DNA of 53,759 nucleotides, from NCBI GenBank assembly GCA_028714895.1, contig JAQTLM010000014.1, positions 1-53,759 on the forward strand, given 5' to 3'. Source of the DNA: Gallionella sp. GTDB lineage: Bacteria; Pseudomonadota; Gammaproteobacteria; Burkholderiales; Gallionellaceae. Below are positions 48,890-53,759 of this stretch, in pieces (position 1 is the stretch's first letter; each line of letters begins with the position of its first letter). The notes beneath the pieces are model-generated. The model searched no databases. It saw nothing but the letters and a program-made list of their open reading frames with translations, and was not told the origin of the DNA. The translations under genes and the position numbers were made by a program.

Positions 48890-49642
48890 TTAGCGAATAT
48901 CCTTCCAGACTTCTTTCTTCAGTGCATAGACCAACACAAGGAGTACGAACAGGAAACCCAGCACAATATAGCCAAGGTCATAACGCACCATTTTCGACGG
49001 ATCGCTCATAAAAACCAGGTAATTGGTCAGGTCGGCAATAGTCGCATCGTACCCGGCAGTACACATTGAGTACCCGGCAGTACACATTGAGCCCAGCGAT
49101 TCCAACACCAGCTTCTTAATTTCATGGCCTTTTTTATTTTCGACGCGCAACACTTGCTTGCCTTGCAAATCAGCCAGGACGAACGGCATGCCCACATCGG
49201 GGAAGGTCGTATTATTCCAACCGCTCGAACGATTGTTGTCCACGTAAAAGGTACGCATGTAGGTGTACAACCAATCAGCACTACGCGAACGGGCAATCAC
49301 ACTCAGGTCAGGCGGCGCAATACCGAATGCCAGTTTGGCCGAGTTTGCATCCATTACGGCCTGCATGGTCGAACTGAGCTTGGAGTCTTCTGGAAGCTCC
49401 AAATCCTTCTTGATTTGCCCCTCGGTCATTCCGATATCCAGCAGGCGGTTATAGCGCATGTAGGAAGCACTGTGGCAAGCCAAGCATCTTGACGCAAAAA
49501 GTATTGCACCGCGTTGCAGCGAAGCTGTATTTTTCAAATCTACGGGTGCTTTGTCCAAATGAACGCCGGCTTCGCTGGCGAACGCCATTGCCGGTACCGT
49601 CAAGAGCAGCACCAGAATCCATAGCTTATTAATAGCTTTCAT
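48890..49642 (-). CDS. petC: cytochrome c1 of the bc1 complex
   Basis: The 250-residue precursor has a signal peptide (LWILVLLLTVPAMAFA), the haem site CLACH at residues 53-57, the methionine ligand region VGMPFVLADLQG, and a C-terminal membrane anchor (LGFLFVLLVLVYAL). It passes electrons from the Rieske protein to soluble cytochromes. A 21-bp tandem duplication gives two copies of the seven-residue unit SMCTAGY near residue 190, just before YDATIADLTNYLVFM. It ends the petA-petB-petC operon, 19 bases after petB. Confidence 0.94.
   Translation of the reverse strand: MKAINKLWILVLLLTVPAMAFASEAGVHLDKAPVDLKNTASLQRGAILFASRCLACHSASYMRYNRLLDIGMTEGQIKKDLELPEDSKLSSTMQAVMDANSAKLAFGIAPPDLSVIARSRSADWLYTYMRTFYVDNNRSSGWNNTTFPDVGMPFVLADLQGKQVLRVENKKGHEIKKLVLESLGSMCTAGYSMCTAGYDATIADLTNYLVFMSDPSKMVRYDLGYIVLGFLFVLLVLVYALKKEVWKDIR
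49049..49090. repeat. 21-bp tandem duplication within petC
   Basis: Two exact, adjacent 21-bp copies (49049-49069 and 49070-49090) encode SMCTAGY twice in frame. Exact identity suggests a recent slippage event. The unit adds two cysteines to a normally cysteine-free loop of cytochrome c1. Confidence 0.95.
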
Positions 49643-49661
49643 TTCAACGAACCTTTCTGTT

Positions 49662-50897
49662 CTATTTGGACGTCACACGATCAGGCTCTGGCTTGCACTT
49701 GTCGATCCTGGTGTACCAGGGCATCAACAGGAAGAACGCAAAGTACACCACAGCCAGGATCCGCGAGATCACGGTGTAGGTCGGGGTAGAGGGCATTAGG
49801 CCCAACCAGCCGAGGCCGACAAAACTGATCACGAACAGAGTCAAAAAAGTCTTGTAGATCGGGCCGCGATAGCGGATCGATTTGACCTTGCCGCGATCCA
49901 GCCACGGCAGGAAGAAGAAGATCACCGTAGCAACACCCATCGCAGCCACACCCGGAAATTGTGAGCCGAATATTGGCGGCACCGCACGCAAAATTGCGTA
50001 GTACGGAGTGAAATACCACACCGGCGCGATGTGCTCAGGGGTCTTCATCGGATTGGCCTGAACGAAGTTGTTATATTCCAGAAAGTAACCACCCATGTCC
50101 GGCGCGAAGAATATGATCGCGCAGAAGATCATGAGGAACGCTATAGCAGCCACACCATCCTTGACGACCATATATGGAAAGAAGGGAATCCCATCCAGCG
50201 GATTACCGTTCGTATCCTTATATTTTTTGATTTCGATGCCATCCGGGTTGTTGGAACCAACCTCGTGCAACGCCACCAAGTGCGCCCCGATGATGAGTAT
50301 CAAAACCAGAGGAATGGCGATGACGTGCAAGGCGAAGAAACGGTTCAGCGTGATGTCAGACACCACGTAATCACCACGGATCAGCACGGCCAGATCGGAA
50401 CCAATAAATGGCACTGACGAGAACAGGTTGACGATCACCTGCGCTCCCCAGAACGACATCTGTCCCCATGGCAACAGATAGCCCATGAACGCTTCGCCCA
50501 TCAGCGCCAAATAAATAATCATGCCGATGATCCACAGCAGTTCGCGCGGCTTGCGGTAAGAACCGTACATTAACCCACGGAACATATGCAGGTAGATCAC
50601 CACGAAAAACATCGAGGCTCCGGTAGAGTGAATGTAGCGCAGCAACCAGCCCCAATGCACGTCGCGCATAATATATTCGACAGAAGCGAAGGCGAATAGC
50701 GCATCCGGCTTGTAGTTCATGGTAAGAAAGATGCCGCTCAGGATTTGGATAATCAGCACCAGCAGCGCAAGACCGCCGAAGAAGTACCAGAAGTTGAAGT
50801 TTTTCGGCGCGTAGTATTCGGAGGCGTGTGCCTTAAAGGTTGATATGAGCGGAAAGCGGGCATCAATCCAGCCAATCAAATTTTTTAGCCGGTTCAT
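49662..50897 (-). CDS. petB: cytochrome b of the bc1 complex
   Basis: A 411-residue membrane protein with about eight transmembrane helices. The haem-binding histidine pairs are visible around LLRYIHSTGASMFFVVIYLH (near residue 100) and RFFALHVIAIPLVLILIIGAH (near 205), and the quinone-site PEHIAPVWYFTPYYAILRA block (the PEWY region reads PVWY here) is near 290. It transfers electrons from ubiquinol across the membrane. Its ATG overlaps the petA stop by one base. Confidence 0.95.
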   Translation of the reverse strand: MNRLKNLIGWIDARFPLISTFKAHASEYYAPKNFNFWYFFGGLALLVLIIQILSGIFLTMNYKPDALFAFASVEYIMRDVHWGWLLRYIHSTGASMFFVVIYLHMFRGLMYGSYRKPRELLWIIGMIIYLALMGEAFMGYLLPWGQMSFWGAQVIVNLFSSVPFIGSDLAVLIRGDYVVSDITLNRFFALHVIAIPLVLILIIGAHLVALHEVGSNNPDGIEIKKYKDTNGNPLDGIPFFPYMVVKDGVAAIAFLMIFCAIIFFAPDMGGYFLEYNNFVQANPMKTPEHIAPVWYFTPYYAILRAVPPIFGSQFPGVAAMGVATVIFFFLPWLDRGKVKSIRYRGPIYKTFLTLFVISFVGLGWLGLMPSTPTYTVISRILAVVYFAFFLLMPWYTRIDKCKPEPDRVTSK

Positions 50898-51487
50898 TAT
50901 GCTGCCTCTTTGCTGTCGTCGCCGATCAAGAGTGTGTTCTCACTGAGATATTTGTGTGGAGGAACGATCAAGTTGCTGGGTGCCGGTACACCTTTGTACA
51001 CACGCGCCGCCAGATCGAAACGTGAGCCGTGACAAGGACAGAACCAGCCACCCGGCCAATCCTTGCCAAGATCAGCAGGTGCAACTTCCGGGCGATAAGT
51101 CGGAGAACAACCCAAGTGAGTGCAGACACCAAGCACCACAAGGTACTCGGGTTTAATAGAACGATAAGGGTTATGGCAGTAATTGGGTTGCTGCTGAACG
51201 GAAGATTCCGGATCAACCAATTTGTCATCGTGCTTGGCCAGCAAATCGAGCATTTCCTTGGTGCGGCGCACAATCCACACCGGCTTGCCCTGCCACTCGG
51301 CGCTGATCATCATGCCAGGTTTAATGGTGCTCACATCCACCTCGATCGGTGCGCCCGCCGCTTTGGCGCGCTCGCTCGGCATCAAACTCAATACGAATGG
51401 TGCGCCCGCCCCTGCTGCTGCGATTACCCCACCTGCCGTCGTGGCGGTCAAGAGTCGCCGCTTACTGAGATTCACATTATCAGCCAT
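50897..51487 (-). CDS. petA: Rieske iron-sulfur protein of the bc1 complex
   Basis: A 196-residue protein with a twin-arginine N-terminus (SKRRLLTATTAGGVIAAAGA) as its membrane anchor and Tat signal, and the 2Fe-2S ligands in CTHLGCSPTYRP and CPCHGSRFD near residues 137-165. It accepts electrons from ubiquinol and passes them to cytochrome c1. First gene of the bc1 operon; a promoter candidate lies upstream. Confidence 0.95.
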   Translation of the reverse strand: MADNVNLSKRRLLTATTAGGVIAAAGAGAPFVLSLMPSERAKAAGAPIEVDVSTIKPGMMISAEWQGKPVWIVRRTKEMLDLLAKHDDKLVDPESSVQQQPNYCHNPYRSIKPEYLVVLGVCTHLGCSPTYRPEVAPADLGKDWPGGWFCPCHGSRFDLAARVYKGVPAPSNLIVPPHKYLSENTLLIGDDSKEAA

Positions 51488-51624
51488 GTCCCTTATCCTT
51501 CTTGTTAACGTGTTATTTAAAATTAGCTATCTGGGCCAGCACTACGATTGCCCGGAAATGCAATTGGTAATGCAGGGTGGATAAGCCTTCTTGCCCGCAG
51601 AACACAAGACAATGCCAACGGTGA

Positions 51625-51652
51625 ATACTACATAGCAAAATATTCCCTACAA
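51625..51652 (-). promoter_or_regulatory. candidate promoter of the petABC operon
   Basis: On the minus strand TTGTAG and TAGTAT are separated by 16 bp in the gap between the cytochrome c gene and petA. A start here would give a leader of about 130 bases. The match is moderate and read-through from the upstream cytochrome c gene is also possible. Confidence 0.35.
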
Positions 51653-51660
51653 ATAATTGA

Positions 51661-52086
51661 TCAGTTGTTCCTGGCGCCTTGTTGGACCCATTTCCTCAGG
51701 ATCAAAATATATTGACGATCCAACGTACCTGCTGCATTCAACCCCATTGGCATCTTCAAGCCCCGATTGGTGCCAGCAAGCAGTTTGGTGAAAGTGCTGG
51801 TCTCGCTATTGCCGGGAATGACGACTGGTCCGAATTTAGTGCCCTTCATCAGTCCCTCGTAGGACGTTAAATCCAAGCCGCTTTTGGCATACCCCTTCCC
51901 GCCCGGAGAGTGACAGCTCACACAATAGTCATGCAGGATGGGCTGTACATCGTCCGTGAAACTCACCTCGCCTGGTCTCAAGACCTTGATAGCATCATGC
52001 GCTGGCATAAGTGCCATATCTTCAGCCAATACGTTAAAGGAAAATGCGGTCAGCATGACTGCACCCAGCAACATTCTAGTTTTCAT
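51661..52086 (-). CDS. periplasmic c-type cytochrome
   Basis: A 141-residue monohaem cytochrome. The signal peptide MKTRMLLGAVMLTAFSFNVLA precedes SFTDDVQPILHDYCVSCHSPGGKGYAKSGL-type sequence, in which CVSCH is the haem site near residue 54 and a later methionine (KMPMG) may be the axial ligand. This is the planctomycete-type cytochrome C domain layout. Lying immediately upstream of petABC on the same strand, it may carry electrons to or from the bc1 complex. Confidence 0.87.
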   Translation of the reverse strand: MKTRMLLGAVMLTAFSFNVLAEDMALMPAHDAIKVLRPGEVSFTDDVQPILHDYCVSCHSPGGKGYAKSGLDLTSYEGLMKGTKFGPVVIPGNSETSTFTKLLAGTNRGLKMPMGLNAAGTLDRQYILILRKWVQQGARNN

Positions 52087-52363
52087 ACCACCCCCTTGGA
52101 AAACACTCCGCCGAAAACCACCAATAAAACTGGATATTTAATTGGTCGCACCAAACAACTGCAGCAAAATGGTACTGCTCCGGTAATCTATTGTAAATTT
52201 AGTCATGATTTACTAAAAGAAGCGGCACGATCAAAACCATCCATCCCTTGACGTACTCAATCGATATCCGAATCAGTATGCTATCGCTGTTAAATTGCAG
52301 GAATGTGCCAAAAGTGTAGTTTTGCACTCATATCTAATTACTCAGATCACCCGCTAATTACGT
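52087..52363. other. A+T-rich spacer upstream of the cytochrome c gene
   Basis: About 280 bases with no gene that I can support. It presumably holds the cytochrome c promoter; no convincing hexamer pair was found. Confidence 0.4.
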
Positions 52364-52447
52364 TCAAAACCAAACCAAGTTCAAAACTAAAATAAGATAA
52401 CCTACGCATGCTGTAATCAAAGCTAAAGCAAAATTATGTGCTGTCAT
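52364..52447 (-). CDS. 27-residue single-span membrane peptide (candidate)
   Basis: A tiny open frame with a good ribosome site (GGAG, 7-nt spacer) and an ATG. The product is one hydrophobic helix: MTAHNFALALITACV followed by GYLILVLNLVWF. Small single-span subunits of respiratory complexes look like this, and the gene lies on the same strand upstream of the cytochrome c and bc1 genes. I do not recognise it, and whether it is real depends on conservation. Confidence 0.45.
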   Translation of the reverse strand: MTAHNFALALITACVGYLILVLNLVWF

Positions 52448-52553
52448 GTTAATACTCCAATTTCAGAAACGACTCGTGGTGGATTTCTGTTAAGCCTCTT
52501 GCGCATATTGCACACAGGGGATTTTTTCGCATGGTTATCCGCGCAAAATATTA

Positions 52554-52858
52554 TTAGCACACAAGTTGCAGATTCGTTGGAGCGAGGTGCTTGGAGTTGC
52601 CTGATACAGTGTGAACTGCTTTTGGTGCATCAAGATCGTTCTTAACCACACGCCAGCCACACGCCGATTTATGCTCAGCAGCCTGTTGCAGTTGTGCCGG
52701 CGCAGTGTAGTAGCCGCTTATGCCTACATTACGGGAAAGCTGTGTGTCGATCCTGAATAAATAACTTCCAAGTCGCGGGTTGAAAAAGCCGAGCCTGCCT
52801 GAACAGCCGAAGTTGCCAATACGCCGGTGATGATGCTTATCAAGATGTGCGTTTTCAT
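52554..52858 (-). pseudogene. small exported protein gene, probably frameshifted
   Basis: The ATG at 52858 has a strong site (AAGGAG, 7-nt spacer) and opens a signal peptide (MKTHILISIITGVLATSAVQA). That frame stops after 44 codons at 52724. A neighbouring frame stays open to 52554 and continues with plausible protein sequence (GISGYYTAPAQLQQAAEHKS). One frameshift near 52745 would join the two into a secreted protein of about 100 residues. It is either a recent pseudogene or two overlapping small genes. Family not recognised. Confidence 0.5.
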
Positions 52859-53016
52859 GATAAGTCTCCTTGCTTATTAAAACCAAGTTAGATTTTTGAT
52901 GCATCGGCTCCCCTTACGAAAACGCAAACTTTGTTTAGCAGGCACGCTCCTAGATGCCAGCACAAACCATGCCAATTGCTATCTTATTTAAAAATATAGA
53001 GTTATATTTTTAACAG

Positions 53017-53072
53017 TTGCGTAATATGTTCACTATAAACACGCGCCGTGTTTATAGTGAACATATTAGCAA
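53017..53072. repeat. long near-perfect palindrome
   Basis: Two perfectly complementary 22-bp arms (53022-53043 and 53047-53068) separated by 3 bases, with 4 further paired bases (TTGC/GCAA) beyond a single bulge. The arms contain GTTCACTATAAACACG. The 47-base core would form a very stable hairpin or a cruciform. No T-run follows on either strand. It lies in a gene-free stretch next to insertion elements. Confidence 0.92.
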
Positions 53073-53254
53073 TTGCTAATCTATTTTTATAAACAGGTAA
53101 ATTAAGATGGGGAGGACTTAAAGCTAGGATGTTAATTTCTGGCGCGAACCCACCGAAAATCTTCCGCATTCCATGTTCATGAATACGGAGACCCCGCCTT
53201 TTTTGAATATTTCTAAACGACTGCTTTGGAGAAAGTCGAAGTGCGGCCAAGTAT
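53073..53254. other. spacer between palindrome and IS30 end
   Basis: No gene that I can support. An open minus-strand frame runs through it but overlaps the palindrome and the insertion sequence end, and has no ribosome site. Confidence 0.4.
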
Positions 53255-53629
53255 CTTGGATTCAACCGGTGGATGCAACACACTAGAAACTGCTAAAGCA
53301 GAAGGAGTGTTGCAAATGAAACAGAGACCACGGATCTATTACACAGAAACCCAGAAAGCACTGATGTGGGATCGCTGGCAGAAAGGCGACTCTCTCCAGC
53401 AGATTGCACAGCTATTTGATCGAAACCACTCGTCGGTACAACGCATATTGGCTGAAAGTGGCGGGATAAGACCACAGCCACGAAAACGCTCCAGATTAGC
53501 TCTAACCTTGTCAGAGCGCGAAGAGATTTCGCGGGCGTTGGCGACAGATCATTCGATTCGCTCTATAGCAAAGCTTCTCGGGCGAGCACCTTCCACCATT
53601 AGTCGTGAGATCAACCGCAACGGAGGTCG
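53255..53629 (+). mobile_element. left part of an IS30-family insertion sequence
   Basis: The left end (GGATTCAACCGGTGGATGCAAC region, from about 53255) and the N-terminal part of an IS30-type transposase are present. The element stops at 53629, where another insertion sequence begins. Its exact left end is approximate. Confidence 0.75.
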
Positions 53630-53678
53630 TGAGGTAATCCCCCCATTATTAGCAGCGGCCAGAAGTAGAGTTGGTTAA
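53316..53678 (+). pseudogene. IS30-family transposase, truncated
   Basis: ATG 53316 with GAAGGAG 8 bases upstream. The product starts MKQRPRIYYTETQKALMWD and carries two helix-turn-helix blocks (DSLQQIAQLFDRNHSSVQR and SIRSIAKLLGRAPSTISREI), the DNA-binding part of IS30 transposases. After NRNGGR the frame enters an adjacent IS3-type element and ends 16 codons later (EVIPPLL...). The DDE catalytic domain is missing, so the protein cannot transpose. Confidence 0.88.
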
Positions 53679-53759
53679 AGCTAGCTTCTGTTTCGGGGTA
53701 ATGCCGCCGAGCGCCATGTTGGGGCGTTCGTGATTGTAAGTCCACATCCAGTCAGTTGC
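53630..53759 (-). mobile_element. end of an IS3-family insertion sequence
   Basis: The element starts with TGAGGTAATCCCCCC at 53630, the TGA...-type end expected for IS3 elements, and continues beyond the window. It interrupts the IS30 transposase gene. Confidence 0.75.
53649..53759 (-). CDS. IS3-family transposase OrfB, C-terminal end
   Basis: The last 36 codons and stop of an IS3-type DDE transposase: ATDWMWTYNHERPNMALGG then ITPKQKLALTN. The W..YN..RPN..LGG..P pattern is the usual C-terminus of OrfB. The rest lies beyond the right edge. Confidence 0.85.
   Translation of the reverse strand, partial: ATDWMWTYNHERPNMALGGITPKQKLALTNSTSGRC

Noticed and set aside
53002..53283. 93-codon minus-strand frame through the palindrome
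   Set aside because: It overlaps the IS30 end and the palindrome, lacks a ribosome site and matches nothing known to me.

Overview
This window reads as chromosomal DNA of a betaproteobacterium, most likely of the Nitrosomonadales/Gallionellaceae type. That is inferred from gene order, protein character and the cytochrome bc1 set, not from a database search. Most genes are on the minus strand and are housekeeping genes in tightly packed, often overlapping operons.

Layout. (1) 1-6719, minus: the start of rpsF with a strong promoter, a TrmH-family rRNA methyltransferase, scpB-scpA-trpS-site-2 protease, a YciO/Sua5-like protein, a PHP phosphoesterase, rnfH and ratA. (2) 6789-9705: smpB, then a displaced second smpB tail and a low-G+C islet with one unknown gene, then msrA and a CopD-like membrane protein. 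(3) 9832-24388, minus: the envelope and translation superoperon, in transcription order rpsB, tsf, pyrH, frr, uppS, cdsA, dxr, rseP, bamA, skp, lpxD, fabZ, lpxA, lpxB, rnhB. It links protein synthesis, isoprenoid and phospholipid precursors, outer-membrane protein assembly and lipid A synthesis. (4) 24561-33135: the ybbP-ybbA-tesA locus, split by about 4.2 kb of accessory DNA carrying a nuclease-helicase with six 68-residue repeats, a small unknown gene and a GIY-YIG nuclease flanked by two palindromic repeat elements. (5) 33132-39904: sppA, a HAD phosphatase, rlmM, rluC and rne. (6) 40151-46707, plus: an EAL-like/HDOD protein overlapping a PAS-GGDEF-EAL protein, a DEAD-box helicase, tadA and an L,D-transpeptidase, followed by a broken thiopurine methyltransferase gene. 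(7) 47215-52086, minus: an ankyrin/SUMF1-type protein, a transposase remnant, the bc1 complex genes petA-petB-petC and a cytochrome c. (8) 52087-53759: a sparse region with two tiny candidate genes, a long perfect palindrome and an IS30-type element cut by an IS3-type element.

The most unusual signal is a set of small dispersed palindromic repeats. One family has 28-bp terminal inverted repeats and elements of about 114-127 bp. A second family carries the core AGTCGAATGGCTAGT, and a third has GTAGGAGC ends. They sit between genes, nest inside one another, supply the sequence around the tesA start, and are inserted in frame three times inside ybbP. Two copies closely bracket the small GIY-YIG endonuclease gene, giving a 582-bp unit that could be a mobile module. 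Other points of interest are the synonymous-divergent duplicate of the smpB 3' end, a probable dual start in msrA, a 21-bp tandem duplication in cytochrome c1, and an unannotated 27-residue membrane peptide gene. There are no rRNA or CRISPR loci, and I recognised no tRNA gene.
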